NCBI GenBank assembly: GCA_018894105.1 | Contig: CM032117.1 | Location: 31,848,501 to 31,912,500, forward strand | Direction: 5' to 3' | DNA length: 64,000 bases | Origin: Jacaranda mimosifolia | Lineage: Eukaryota > Streptophyta > Magnoliopsida > Lamiales > Bignoniaceae | Shown here: positions 47,073 through 60,029 of the stretch, one piece after another | How positions within the stretch are numbered: position 1 is the first letter of the stretch | How the letters are laid out: each line of letters starts with the position of its first letter | Notes under the pieces: model-generated | The model's database searches: none | The model's input: only the letters and a program-made list of their open reading frames with translations | Told to the model about the DNA's origin: nothing | Program-made: the position numbers and the translations under genes

Positions 47073-48309
47073 TTTGCTTTTCACTTGCCTTCCTGCTGTA
47101 GATTTACCTTCACATGTGAAACTAAATCCAATTATTTTTTGAAAGCATCTCTTTTTAATATTTTAAATCTAGAACTCTACAAAAAGAGTTAAACATGATT
47201 TTAGAACACTATATATAATAAAATTATGCATAAATTTGAAAGTTTAAATATATAAAATTTATTAATTCAAAAACAGGAAATGAAATTAATAGAATAATGT
47301 TAACTTTCAATAATGTTAAAATTATATTACAGGTAAAAGTAGATATATTCATTAAAAAAAAAAAAAAAAAAAAACAAATAGAATGCTAGTATCTTCAGAT
47401 TTAGTTCTAATAACTTTTACACTAGTTCAATCTAGTAATATCATTACTTGTACTTCTCTCTTGGAAATTGCTTGTTCCTTCGCTAATTCACTTTCGTGAC
47501 ATATGTATTCACTCATATTCATCTGTATATGACAGAAACTAATTAGGGAAACCATATTTGGGTTGGCGGTAGAATTACATTTCAAGATTTATTGTTATTT
47601 GTTAAATTATTTCAGTTGCTTTTTTCATGATATCTATGAAGACACTCACTTTTCTATATTTCGACTTTACAGTACTTAAGGAGTATTTAAGGAAGCCATT
47701 ATTTATATATGTTCATACCAAAATTATTTTTTTTAGGCTAAAAGGGAAAAAGCCCAAGAACTAATATTTACTAAAATCCAAGCACAAGTGTCTCGAAGAC
47801 TGTCCCACCCCGAAAGCTATACATTAAAAAGGGTAAGTGCACACCACTAAGCTAAGTATCCGTATTGTACCAACTTTTTTAGAAATCAACTTGAAGATTC
47901 TTAAGATCTTGGGAATATTCAGGAGATAAGCCTCATCCTAAACAAATAGAGACATGCCAAATGCCAGTAGGTGCTCGAGATAAACGCTTAGCAGCTGCCC
48001 TTGCCAGGTGCTCGCACGGGGCGCCCATGTTTAGTTACTTGTACAGGCGCTCAAGATGCACTTTTTCTCAACACTCAATGATGACATCCTCATGTTTCCA
48101 TTCCTCAATTTTCAAAGTACAAGTATGCAAGTCATGGTCATTCAATTGGCTAAATGTTTGCATGAATAAAAAGTAAACAAAAATTAAAAAAACTTTATTA
48201 AAAAAAAAAGAGAGCGACAAAAGAATGTTCGACCAATACTTGGCCTCTAAAAAGTAAACAACAATATGAAAAGCAGTAGACATGCTGAAAATACTACTCC
48301 AACTAATTG
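47073..48309. other. Unassigned AT-rich stretch
   Basis: No gene recognised. A poly-A run lies at about 47355-47373. The 71-codon frames around 47961-48283 on both strands show no family motif. Part of it could be 3' sequence of the minus-strand gag-like pseudogene that begins at 48310. Confidence 0.4.
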
Positions 48310-49148
48310 AAAAATGCTTCTGGACGTAAATCCTACTTGCTACTGCTATCCAAAACTAAGTATCTTTATTTTTGTAGCTATTTTCGTTGGCTCATCCGCT
48401 ATAATCTCTACCTCAACCTCAGGTTCCTTTTTAGGTTCTGTGTCAGCAAGGTTGATTGGGATAGTGGGATCCAACATCAACAAATCCTCTGTAGGATATC
48501 ACCCAGTACCACTCAAAATATGATGACAAATTTGAATGGTCTGCTCATAGATCACACCCCCTTCGCTTCAACCGCCTTAAAAACTTCAAAAAAAATTAAA
48601 CTCTTTGACAATATCTTTGCGAGAAACATTTATGAGGGTTCTCCCAATGGAAGAATATATAAACCTCTCCACACTCTTTACCTCCTTCGTGTACTTTGCC
48701 TTCAAGCACTCATGTTCCTTAAGTAGCTGGGCTAATTCCTTCTCTTTCTGGCTAAACTACTTAACTGCCTTGGCAATCTTTTCCTTAAGACGTTTCACCA
48801 CGAGCACGACTCCCTTTACTAGATGAGTCATCTACTTAACCAAGTTTCATCTCTATGTTCCAAAAGTATAAAAAATGCTCAAGAGTAAGAAATCACTGTG
48901 AAGCTACAAAGAAGAGAAATAATAAAAAAAAAAATTAAAGTAATGAAGAGAACGTTTTCCCCAGGCAAAACTGCTAGTTGTTGTCTCGACTAAATTAGAA
49001 GAGGAGAATAACTCAAACTTCTCTTGATCACACTTGTTCACCATGCCTTGCATACGATTAGCATTAAAAGCAGCCTCATCCACATCCTAGTGGGAATCTA
49101 TCCCACAACTCTGCCACAACCATAAATGAAAGAATTCTTTGCCTTCTT
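48310..49148 (-). pseudogene. Gag-like plant transposon protein, C-terminal part, decayed
   Basis: On the minus strand, broken frames give GKEFFHLWLWQSCGIDS (about 49145-49095), EAAFNANRMQGMVNKCDQEK (from about 49077), and a coiled-coil-like KEKELAQLLKEHECLKAKYT (from about 48745), followed by an acidic tail EPKKEPEVEVEII (about 48440-48400). Together with the piece at 63268-64000 it forms one gene interrupted by copia D. The layout, with a W-K-R-FFF motif upstream and a coiled coil downstream, resembles gag-like proteins of plant gypsy-type elements, but I cannot name the family securely. Several stops are present. Confidence 0.45.
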
Positions 49149-51088
49149 TGAAGGTAGAGATAAAGCAAGGATCCAATAATAGTAGGAAATAAAAACATAA
49201 ACTTTAATTTACATCACCTCACCTAAGGATCTAGATTATGCTTTAATTAAGGATTTTAGATCAAGAGAAAGTACCTTGATAGAATTTCTCAAATAAAAAT
49301 GGAGATCTTCCACTAGAAGCTCTTCTAAAGAGGATCTACCACTCATTTCTCATGGGTGCTCCTTTGCACTCCTTTGGTCACCTAGGGCAGCAACTTTGGA
49401 CCTTAAAATGACCTCCAAAACTTGGCAAAACAGCAGCAAATTTTGTGCTCCAAAGCACCTAGCCGTCGGTTGGATTGTCTCCAAGAAACTCATCTTCATC
49501 TCTATGAAGAACTCTTCTCCAAGAGAGAGAGAGAGAGAGAGTCTAGGAGAGGTGGTTATTTTTCTCAACACATGAGATAAATTTGGGAAGGAAAATAGAG
49601 AGGATAGTGGCTGGCCATGTGTCAGGAAATGAGGTATTTATGGTGTGACTTGGATGCTTGTAGAAGCATTCATCACACCTTCCTCACACCTTGCCCACTA
49701 GTATGCCAACTTGCATGCTTAGTTGGATTTTAATTTTCTAAATTAAAATGCCACATCAATATTTTAAAGTGGACTCTTCCATTTTAATTTTCTCCAAAAT
49801 TATATTCTCTTACTAATTAAATTAACTCTTTAGTTTAATTAAATCAACTTAACTCTTTAAGTTGACTTGACTAATTAAATTGTCACATGCACCCAACTAA
49901 ATTAACTCCTTAATTTAATTGATCTAATTTAACTCTTTAATTAGTCAACTTGGTCTCTTCAAAACTTGACCAATTATATTATCTAACTCTTTAGATCATT
50001 TCTCTATTTCTAATTAGAGCATTCTATGCTTTGTGCATGACCCTTTAGGTTCACCAATTAATTAGACATAGGCTCACAACTCTTTGTGATTTAATGAATA
50101 TCAAAATACTCTAATTAGTCTAAACTCTTTTAAGCTAATCAGTCTCTCAATTAATCTCTATTAATTAAAGAGTACCCAATCTCTATAGTTGATGCCCAAC
50201 ATAAGCTTATGAAGCCCAAAAAATTGGATGAATTAATTTTAGGTTGAACCATTACTATTTACGATTACAATATAAATACGATCTTTCCATTTACCCGTTC
50301 CCTAATAGTCTCGATAACTATGTATCTATTCTTGATGTTCAATTCCTAATTATCACCTCAATTTTGAAAAACTCAATTTTCAAATTGTCATATCACCTTC
50401 TGCAGGGATTTCTTAGAATCGATCATTATAGAATATATAGGAGATCAACTTATTCTTCACAGATAGGTGAAACGAATTCCATCTTGGAACTGACCAACCT
50501 TTGTACTTAAGTAGCTTGTGACCAACCTAAGCCCCAGGCGACCCGCTACGTAGTTAGAGTAAATTAAAGCACAAAGACCTAGATACAAGGTTAGCGTCGA
50601 ACCTCAAGTCAAAGGACTAATTATATACGCTATCGTAAGCTATAGAATTTCTTACTACCAACTTGCCACTCCAGCTACCTCATGGATTCTCTACGCGAGT
50701 TTTCAGTGAATTTGTTATCTAACAAGCACCCACTAACATGCATCCATGTCTAACGTAGATTGCCCATGAAATGGGGCAATATCTAGCTATTTGGAGTATG
50801 CGTCGTTATTGCAAGTCTATCCTAATTTAGATGCCTCATCTCTTAAGACTCTATGACTTGGAATATTTGAAATCATAAAAATAAAGACTTGTTTAATTAT
50901 TACCATCATATGCATAACCATGTCCAATAATCTTATATGATTTAAGGGCTTCAACTTAATGTATTTGAAGAAAATCATAAATACTTAAGATAAATATGGC
51001 CATTTTATTGAATATCATTCAATCAAAACTGCTACATGAAGTAGTTTTACATGCCAATCTAATTGGCTTGCAGGGCACTATTCCAACA
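49149..51088 (-). repeat. 3' LTR of element D
   Basis: On the minus strand it reads TGTTGGAATAGTGCC at 51088 and ends CCTTCA at 49149, 1940 bp. It contains the TTAA-word region (about 49800-49990) and a (GA)n run (49522-49541). It is uninterrupted. Confidence 0.88.
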
Positions 51089-51102
51089 ATTTTTCACTTG
51101 CC

Positions 51103-52640
51103 CTAAATCCAATTCCTTATAGCCTTTAAGCTCATTTGCTCAAAATGTCTTTTAAAGACCTTTCGTATTGGGGGTTTAGTATGTGGTATTTGTTATGTTC
51201 TCTTCTGAGGCAACTCTCTCTACTCGAACGTCGCCTCTATCAATGGTCTCTCAGGTCAAATGATAACGCCTTAAAATGTGCTTGGATCGCTGATGAGATC
51301 TTAGTTTATTTGCTTATGCAATAGCTCCATTGTTATCATAATAGATAGCTACTGGCTCTACCATGCTAGGTACTACATCTAACTCTTGGATGAAGTTTTT
51401 CATCCGAATACCTTCCTTTACGGTGTTCAACGCTACAATGTATTTAGCCCTAATAGTTGAGTCGACCGTGGTATCTTGGTTAGAACTCTTCCAACTCACC
51501 ATGCTACTATTGAGGCAAAAGGAAATCTAGAAATGGATTTGAGGTTGTCTTCATTGGATTGAAAACTGGAATTCAAAAATCCTTCAAGTTTCAATTCTCT
51601 ATTACCGTATATAAGAAACAAATCTTTAGTTCTTCTTAAGTACTTTATGATTGTTTGTATAGCTTTTCACTCTCATGGGGATTGAATTGGTAGCAGCTTG
51701 TAACCTTCAGAGCATAAGCTCTTGTACATTGAATGGCATATATTATGCTTCTAATAGTGGATGTATAAGGTATGTGGGATTTTTTTTTTTTCTCTTCCTC
51801 AGTCTTAGGGACCATAAACTTGAGAGACGAATGCCATGTCCTATTGGAAGGTATCCCCTCTTAGATTCCTCCATCCTAAACCTCTTCAGTATCTTATCAA
51901 TGTATGTGGATTGGGAGAGCCCCAACATCTTCTTTGATCTCTCTATAAATCCATATTCCCAATACGAAAGATGCTTCTCCCAAATCCTTCATGAAAAATT
52001 ATAAAGATAACCATGCTTTAGTATACTCTAATATCTCTCTCATTGCCAATGAGAAGGATGTCATTGACATAAAGCACAATAAACTGTATCGAACTCCTAC
52101 TAGCCTTTTTGTATGCACATGGTTCATACATATTTTTTATGAAGCTAAATGATTTACCGTCTCATCAAAAAGTATATTCCAACTTCAGGATGCTTGCTTG
52201 AGTCTATAAATGGACCTTTGGAGTTTGCAAACCTCTAGCTCACTCCCTTTGGATGTAAAGCTTTATGGTTGTTCCATATAAATTTTCTTATGAACTTAGG
52301 CATAGCGACTGATGAAAAGGTTTCCTCAAAATCAATATTGGGACTTTGAGTGTAACCTTTTGCCACTAGTCTTGCCTTAATGGTAGTAATCTCTCCATCG
52401 AATCTAAGCTTTTGCATACAGATCCACTTGCAACCAACGGGTACTATACCAACTAGTGGATTTACCAAAGTCCATACTTTATTGGAGTACATAGAGTCCA
52501 TTTCGGATTTCATGGTCTTAAGCCAATGATCCGAATCTATGTCTGACATGGCTTCCTCAAAGGTCCTTGGATTTCTATCCGTTTGACCCATTTCATGAAT
52601 AAATCCTAATCTTTCGGGTTGCTTCATGATTCGGTCTAAC
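51103..52640 (-). pseudogene. Copia D reverse transcriptase and RNase H, decayed
   Basis: The RT start is open at 52627-52235 with RTFEEAMSDIDSDHWLKTMK and KARLVAKGYTQSPNIDFEET. The catalytic box reads YVND (52071-52060). GLSQSTYIDKILKRFRMEES (51919 on down) is the conserved connection sequence. RNase H shows SWKSSNQDTTVDSTIRAKYI (about 51500-51440) and FIQELDVVPSMVEPVAIYYD (about 51400-51340). The frame ends near 51103. Frameshifts separate these blocks. Confidence 0.87.
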
Positions 52641-53470
52641 CTTCTAGGAAGTTATATACTAGGCTCGAGATGCTCTTTTATTTCTATCGCTTGTGGGATA
52701 GTATGATCATCTTGAACTTCATTAAGCTCAATGACAACACATTTTCTATCTAATAGAAATTTCTTTTCTAAAAAGGTAGCGTTCCTCAAAACAAATACCT
52801 TTTGTTTCGTGGGATCAAAGAAGTAGTAACTTAAGACTCTTTTGGATACCCCGCAAACTTGCACAAGGTGGACTCACATCCAACTTGTCTCCCACTAGTC
52901 TCTTGATATAGGCAGGAGAGTAAGAGGGTTCTTTGCTGCACCACATCTCATGTGGCGTCTTTGGCATCAATGTTGAGGGTACTATATTTAGTAGTCTCGC
53001 CATTGTGTCTAAGGCATATCCCTAAAAAAAAGATAAGGACATTGGTGAAGCTCATCATGGACTGTACCATGTTTAACAGTGTATAGTTTCTCCTCTTAAC
53101 TACTCCGTTATGTTGGGGTGTGCCAGGTGGAGTCTATTATGAGAGAATCTCATTTTCTCTTAGATAATCCAAGAATTTGATATTTAAATATTCTCCTTTT
53201 TGATCTGATCGAAGAGACTTGATATTAAGTCCAAGTTGGGTTTCTACTTCATTTCTACACTCTTTGAACTTTTCAAAGGCTTCGAACTTGTACTTCATAA
53301 GTACACATGTCCAAATTGAGTGAATCATCAGTAAAGGTAATGAAGTAAGAATGACCTCCTCTTGCACTAACTCTTAGGGTCCACAAACGTTCCTATGGAT
53401 CAAATCCAAAAGACTAGTGGATTGCTCCATTTGTCCTACAAAAGGAGCCTTGGTCATTTTTTCCTTTTAA
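52641..53470 (-). pseudogene. Copia D integrase, decayed
   Basis: On the minus strand, 53367-53137 gives KYKFEAFEKFKECRNEVETQ and SLRSDQKGEYLNIKFLDYLR, keeping the D and E of the core. MARLLNIVPSTLMPKTPHEM (from 53003) and then FVLRNATFLEKKFLLDRKCV (from about 52813) are the C-terminal region. Stops and frameshifts interrupt it. Confidence 0.86.
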
Positions 53471-53985
53471 ACAAGACTCATAAATAGGTAAGTCCTCTAA
53501 TCCACTAACATTTAGTGATTCGAGGGCTACTAACTTGTTCATCATATTCTTGGAAATGTGTCCAAGTCTAGCATGCCAAAAGTAGGCATTTTCTTAGTTA
53601 TCTAATTTTTTTTTTGTTTCTTTGTTGAATGTGCGTAAGTGATAGTTGAGAATCTAGAATGTATAATCCATTACATAATGTACCAATTGCAACCAAAGAA
53701 CCATTCTTCATTACTTTCAACTTCTCATCTTTGATTGAAAAATTATCTTTTTTATCATCCAAAATAGGAATTGAAATGATGTTTTTAACAAGAATTGGTA
53801 AATAAAAGCAAGGATCAAGCACAATCAAAGTATTCCCTAAATCTAAATTTACTGCGCCTTTAGCTTCGGCAACAACCCTTGCTCTATTGCCAAGGTGGAG
53901 GATCATATTCCCCTCACTTGATTCCTTCTTCTTTCCATCCCCTGCAATGATTTATGAAGATAAGAACCACATGTAGTATCAAATA
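53471..53985 (-). pseudogene. Copia D protease and GAG-pre-integrase domain, decayed
   Basis: The protease motif on the minus strand near 53985-53960 reads FDTTCGSYLHKSLQGM, keeping D-T but with T in place of the following G or A, preceded by two stops. An open stretch at 53906-53598 continues with MILHLGNRARVVAEAKGAVN. The pre-integrase zinc site (LGHISKNMMNKLVALESLNV-like) follows at about 53580-53500. Confidence 0.82.
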
Positions 53986-54858
53986 CCTATTAGGAAGAAT
54001 TGGTAGTTAAGTGCACTTCAATAAAGAGCATACCCTTTCCAAGGTTTGCAAGATACTCCTTGCAATTTTGCTTCTAATGTCCCGTTTCGCTACAATAGAA
54101 ACAAGTGGCATCCTTTTTGTCCTTTTTCTTCTTCTTAACCCCATTGGACACAATCATGGTTGCTTCCCTATTGAAAAAGAACCTTTCATCTTCTTACCCA
54201 CTTTCTTTTTACCTCCAGGGCCTTTATACTAAGAAGATGAGGCAATCATTAGAGGCTTGTCTTTTTTCATTGTCACCTCCATAGCTACCAATATATTGAC
54301 CAATTCATTGATCGTGACTTCTTACTTAGACATGTTAAAGTTCATCACAAATTAGTCAAATGGTCTCAGCAATGATTGTAAAATCAAATCTAGGTAGAGG
54401 TCGTTGTCCATGACTACTCCTTAAATAGCATGCTTTTCAATAAGCCCAATCATTTTGAGGCCATGATCGTGGAAACTTGAACCCTCAGCCATTCTTGTCC
54501 TAAAGAGCTCCTTCGATAGCATGTATCATTTATATTTAGTTTGCACACAATACAACTCTTGTAGGTACAAGTGAATCTCCTAGGCACTTTTCATATTTTC
54601 ATGGAACTTTTGGAGCTCATTAAATATGGATGCCATCATGAGACAATGGGTTTGGAGATCATTATCTACCCATTCAATGAATATTTCACGTGCCTCTTGA
54701 TCGGCACCATCATGGAGGGTATCTAGTGGACTTTGAGTTAAGACATATGTCCTTTGCTCGAAGTTAAGAACAATGTTGAGGTTTCTAAGCCAATCATGAT
54801 AGTTCGACTCAATTAACTTATTAGTTTCCAAAATGATGCTTAGTGGATTTTTAGCCAT
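53986..54858 (-). pseudogene. Copia D gag, decayed
   Basis: The ATG at 54858 opens MAKNPLSIILETNKLIESNY followed by HDWLRNLNIVL, as in B and C, and stays open to about 54580. The zinc knuckle on the minus strand (about 54107-54066) reads CFYCSETGH then a stop in place of W, then KQNC. Lysine-rich sequence precedes it. Several later stops. Confidence 0.87.
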
Positions 54859-56844
54859 TTGGAGATTTCAAAAAATCTACAAAAGCAAAGAAAAGAATGT
54901 AAGTATTTGAGTGAGTTTTGGTATTTAAAACATGATTATGGTTTTTCAAGCATGTTTTACTCCCATTATTTTATCAAATTTCTTACCCTCATGAGACATT
55001 CGGAAAATCACATTTCCTAGCAAGAATTAAGGCCCAAAGGAGTCACTTATGGACCCATGACTCGTGAGATATCCATTTGTGACCCTAAGGTAGGTAACTT
55101 TTACCAATTGCATCTCTATGCAGTCCTTAATATGTTTTGCCTCACTTTTCATATAGAAACACGACTTGTGCGACATCTATATTGCTAGATGTTATGTCAG
55201 ACCTACCAATCCTCTTGAATTGTTCGCTCGACTAGAACATTCTATGACTCATAAGAAAATATCATAGTAAGGTCACATTAAAGTGCAACTTATGCTAAGA
55301 TAGTGATCATAGCTTTCCAACAAAAATGTGTTCCTCAACTCATGAGATAACACATAATTATGGCAGCGTCTTATGTCACACATCTATTGGTAGAAGGCTT
55401 GGATTATTAAACTCAGTTTAATTGTATCCATTTTGACTTAATATTAATTTAACTTAGACTCTTCTAAGTGAGGGATTTATTTTGCTTGGAAGATATTATC
55501 ATTTTATCTTTGCTTATTTAGGTTCTCTACACTAAGCATGCATCACCATACATCAATACAATAAAGAAAGCATAAACAAGTAAATAAACCTAGGATGTAT
55601 CTATTGTTGGAATGAGCATGAGCCTTAACCAAGTAGTGCACTTAGAGCCATAGATGTACTACTTAGTTGATTTAGGTGGGTTGATTAAATTAATAAATCC
55701 TATGTATTACATGAATATATCCCATGAATTCATGGCTCTTCAAGCCTTCATGGTCCTTTTGGCCTCCTTTGCCTCCTTGAAACAATTACAAGAATAAGAA
55801 AATCCTCACCACCTAATAGTTCTACTCTCATAACAATTGCAATGTAGAAATCAAAAGGCTTGCAAGCCCTATTTAATATAACACATTCAATCAACATTAA
55901 ATTTTAATTAAACTAATTTAAAAGCTCATGTTCATCCCCATACATCCATCATCAATTTAACAATTAAATGAACAATAATAATAATTGACATTCAATCCAA
56001 TAGTTAAATGTTTATCATATAAACAATTGATTTTAGGCAAAATTTAGCATAACACTTATGCATCATAATTTTGCACAATCTTAAGAGCATACTTAAATTT
56101 GACCTTAAAAGCATACAAAAATGTCCAACATGTTTTTTAGAACTTGCATAATATTTATGCATAAAAATGAAATGAAACAATGAAGTTTTACATGCAAAAT
56201 CACACCAAAGTAGCACAAGTCGTGGCCTAGGTAACCCTTGGGTGGGCTGCTACCTAGCTGGCTGCCCAAGTGCCCAGCAAGTGCACGCACACCATTCCTG
56301 CTGTCGTGCTTAGGTGTTGCCAGCCAAGCAGTAGCCCTGCCAAAAGGCCATCTTGGCCCCATTTTGCACAACTTGTGTCGTTTTGCAAGCAAAGTTCAAT
56401 TGGACACCTCCAACACATCATTTCATCCATATTTTGACAAATTTTTAGAATTTAAACACCTTTAAAACTGGAAACTAAAGTGCTTAAAATGCTTCAAAAA
56501 TCAAATTTAAGGAAGAATCACTATTCTTCAAACAACTTCAAGAAACACCAATCCTATTGGATCTAAAAAAATTCCAAAACTCTTTTAAGCAATTATTAAC
56601 ATGCTAAATCATAATTTAACATCATCTCATGACAAATCAACATCTAGCAATTGAATTAAAACTCATGCCAATATATGTAAATCAATATCTAGCACAGATT
56701 GACATATTTCAATTCAGCGCATAAAGAGCCACATGCATCAACTCCAAAATCTTAAATTCATTAATTGAATCAAGAAATTGGAGTCCTAGGATCAATTCAT
56801 CATATGAATCAATTCAACAAATCCAAAAATTAGGCATAAAATTA
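54859..56844 (-). other. Leader of copia D with repeated motifs
   Basis: This untranslated leader matches those of B and C. Motifs related to CTCATGAGTCGTGG occur on the minus strand at 55068-55055 (CTCACGAGTCATGG), 55170-55160 (CACAAGTCGTG) and 55256-55243 (CTTATGAGTCATAG), and a CTCATGAG word lies at 55340-55347. A GC-richer island at about 56222-56350 matches the one at 3765-3865 in B; the ORFs seen in it on both strands (56105-56465) are not supported as genes. Confidence 0.68.
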
Positions 56845-56856
56845 GCTCTGATACCA
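56845..56856 (-). other. Primer binding site of element D
   Basis: The minus strand reads TGGTATCAGAGC two bases after the LTR end, the exact plant copia site complementary to the initiator tRNA-Met 3' end. Confidence 0.92.
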
Positions 56857-56858
56857 CT

Positions 56859-56947
56859 TGAAGATAGAGGTGAAGCAAGGATCCAATAATTAAGATTATG
56901 CCTTACATCACCTCACCCAAGGATCAAGATTATGTCACTCGGATGCT
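56859..56947 (-). repeat. 5' LTR of element D, piece 1 (LTR 3' end)
   Basis: Starts (in window order) TGAAGATAGAGGTGAAGCAA, matching the other LTR ends. A jump from about 56930 to sequence equivalent to 49640 marks an internal deletion of some 400 bp relative to the 3' LTR. Confidence 0.8.
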
Positions 56948-56955
56948 CCTAAAAG

Positions 56956-57500
56956 CAAGGACTAAGAAACTGGACTTGACCGGCCAGCTTGACGAGGAAT
57001 GGGCCAAGGTTTCAGTCCAGTTTGATATATAAAACTAGTTTGTTAAAAAACTGGTGTGAACCGGTGTAAACTGGTAAAAAATCGATTCAACCGATGAATC
57101 GATTTTTTAGAAAAATTGATTTTTATGTTTTTAAAAAAATAAAAATTAAAAACTAATTAAATAAATGTTTTTTATTTATATTTGAAACTTTTATGTTATT
57201 TGAGTTGGTGTTTGTTGTTTTTATAAGTTGTAATGAATTATATAAAGATATTTTCTACCAATTCTTATTTCATGAGTTGATATTTTAAATTGATGTATGA
57301 GTATTATTATGGAGTAGAGTTTGGAGAAAGTTTCATAATACTAGGCAAATTTTATTTTTTTCTATTTACATATATATATATTTACATTTTTAAAAATTTT
57401 AATATATTTATATAATATTAAATATAATTATAATGCCACATCAGTTGAACTGGTCGAACCAGTAACCAATAAGGCCACCGGTTCGATTTCTCAAACACTG
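56956..57500. mobile_element. hAT-like MITE in the 5' LTR of D, 545 bp
   Basis: Eight-base target duplications with one mismatch, CCTAAAAG (56948-56955) and CCTAGAAG (57501-57508), flank ends that read CAAGGACTAAGAAACTGG (left) and CAGTGTTTGAGAAATCG (right, reverse complement). Subterminal GACCGGCC and GAACCGGTGGCC words, with CTGGT/ACCAG words inside, support a hAT-type element. No ORF. The LTR sequence on either side rejoins as in the intact LTR at about 49650. Confidence 0.8.
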
Positions 57501-57508
57501 CCTAGAAG

Positions 57509-57778
57509 CATTCATCATACTTTCCTCACAACTTGCCAACTTGCATGCTTAGTTGGATTTTAATTTCCAAAATTAAAATGCCACATCAATATCTTAAAAT
57601 GGACTGTTCCATTTTAATTTTCCCTCCAAAATTAGATTTTCTTATTAATTAAATTAACTCCTTAATTTAATTAAATCAACTTAACTTTTAAGTTGATTTG
57701 ACTATTTAAATTGTCACATGTCACCCAATTAAATTAACTTTTTAATTTATTGGGTTTAATTTAACTCTTTAAATTAAT
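57509..57778 (-). repeat. 5' LTR of element D, piece 2
   Basis: Homologous to 49655-49930 of the 3' LTR, ending at the target duplication TTAAT of the next insertion. Confidence 0.82.
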
Positions 57779-59867
57779 TGAAAGAGGTGTAAGACTAAGG
57801 ATCCAATTTAAAATATTTAAAAGCTGAAATCTAACTTAGTTTACACAACCATAAGGATCTCAATCATGCATATACAATGGATTAAGGTTAGATTGTTACC
57901 TCTTAAGAAAAATCCAACCAAAGGTAGAAGAAGAGCTTCATTTCCTGAGATGAAGCTGCTATTGGCATAGCTAGGTGTGATCAAATTTTGATCTAGAAAA
58001 TCACCTCTAAATTCAACCAATTCTAGACCAAATGAAATATGACTCAAAGAGGAGCACCTAGATATAAAAATCACCACCAGACTCCTTCAGCAAGACCTCG
58101 AACAGAGACCTCAAAGTTTCTACTAGAACAGAGGATCACCAAAGCAAGCAATCCGTAATAAGTCTTGCCTCTAATGTCAAGGTCCACACACCTTTGGACA
58201 ATCCTTTCCTTCTCAATTTAGCTGAAAAAATCAAGAAGGAAGAGAGCTTGGATGAAGGCTGAAAATGGAGGGGAGAAAGAAGAGAGTGAAATCTCAACTC
58301 ATGAGAGAATCACTTTTGGAAGGAATTTTTGATCTAACAATTAGATGCCAAAAGTGTGACTAAATCCTTTTTGTTGGCCACCTCCCTCTATATGTATATA
58401 TAGAGGGAGGATGGTGTGATGGCTAGGTGGCATCACACATTCCTCAAAGGGGGTTGCCAACTAAGCATGCCAACTTGCAAGCTTAATTTGAAATTTCCCT
58501 CCAAAACTTATTCTTCCATTTAATTAAATTAAATACTTTAATTTAATTAACTATTGACTTAACATTTAAGTCATCAAACTTAACTCTTTAAGTTTAACTT
58601 GACCAATTGATAATCATGTGGTACCAAATTAAATTAATAATTAATTTAATTGGATCAATTTAACAATTAAATTGATGAAACCAAATGACTAAAAATTGCA
58701 TCGAGATTTCTTCCTCACATTTTTTATCCTCTTGGAATTTTTCTAACACTTAGAAAATTCCTCCTCATTATTTAGGATTTCCAATAGGCTTTGTGTGTGA
58801 CCCATTAGGTTCTACCGCTCATTGGACATGGGCTCACAACAATTGTGACTTTAGAATGTCATATATTCACGTTAGTTTAAAACTTCTTTTAAACTAACCG
58901 ACTCATATCAATTAATCTCTATTAATTGAAGAGTACATAATCTCCATAGTCAATGTCCAACCTCAAGCCTATAGAGCTCAACAATTGGCCAAATGAATGC
59001 TTATGGTGAACCATTCTAGCTCTACGCGTACCATGCAAATATGGTCCTTCCATCTCCTATCTCCATGAAAGAGGCCTAGGGCAAGATATTTGTTGGCTCC
59101 CTAATAGCCTAAATACTATGCATCTATTCTTAATGTTCGATTCCTTTTGTGACCTCATATTTGGAAAACCCCATTTCCAAATTGTCACACTGTCTTAGCC
59201 AAGGACTCCTTGGAATCAATCATCATAGAATACATAGGCGATGTACTCACCCTTCACAAAGACGAGGAGTTGAATCCCATTTTGGATATCATAACCTCAA
59301 CATCTAAGTAGCTCATGCCCAATCACCACCGCAACGCTCGCTAAATGGCCAAGGACCTAAACACAAGGTTACAATGGATCCTCAGGTCAAAGAACTAACT
59401 ATATGCACCAGCATAAGCTGAAGAACTAGCTACTATCGACATGCCACTACGGTTGTCTAGTGGGATCTCAGGGCGGGTCTCCAGTGTCTTGTTCTCTAAC
59501 AAGCACCCACTAACATACACCCACATCACATATGGTTTACTCATGAAATGGAGCAATATCCAACCTTGGGATTATGCATCATTAGTGCAAGTCTATCCGA
59601 ATCTTAGATGCCCCCTCTCATAAGATTCTATGACTTGAGATATTTAAGATCACAACCGTATAAGACTTATTTCATGATCACCATTGAGTGAACTAACCAA
59701 GTCCCATAGTCTTATGTGATCTAAGGGCTTCAACCATATGCCAGTGAAGTAATATAAGCATAAGATGAAGATGACCATATAAGAATAATATCATTCAATC
59801 AAGATTGTATCACAAGTTAAATAGTTTACATGCCAATCTCATTGGCTTGCTAGGCACTATTCCAACA
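57779..59867 (-). repeat. Solo LTR nested in the 5' LTR of D (first)
   Basis: On the minus strand it starts TGTTGGAATAGTGCC (59867) and ends CTCTTTCA (57779), 2089 bp. Flanks TTAAT (57774-57778) and TTACT (59868-59872) are a target duplication with one mismatch, and D's LTR continues on both sides. The TATA region (about 58388-58403) lies within a palindromic CCTCTATATGTATATATAGAGG-like stretch. Confidence 0.88.
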
Positions 59868-60029
59868 TTACTTTGATTAATTCAACACTTTAAATTAATC
59901 AAGTCATTGTGACCAACTCTTAATTAGCTAACTTGGTTTCTTCCAAACGTGATCAATTAAATTATCTAACTCTATAGATAATTTCTTCATTTCTAATTAG
60001 AGTGTTCCACGCTTTTATGTGTGACCCTT
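59868..60029 (-). repeat. 5' LTR of element D, piece 3
   Basis: Matches about 49930-50045 of the 3' LTR, from the TTGGTTTCTTC-like stretch to TGTGTGACCCTT. Confidence 0.8.

Noticed and set aside
56105..56465. Overlapping ORFs of 70 to 95 codons on both strands
   Set aside because: They fall in the GC-richer island of the D leader, match the non-coding leader of B and carry no motif.
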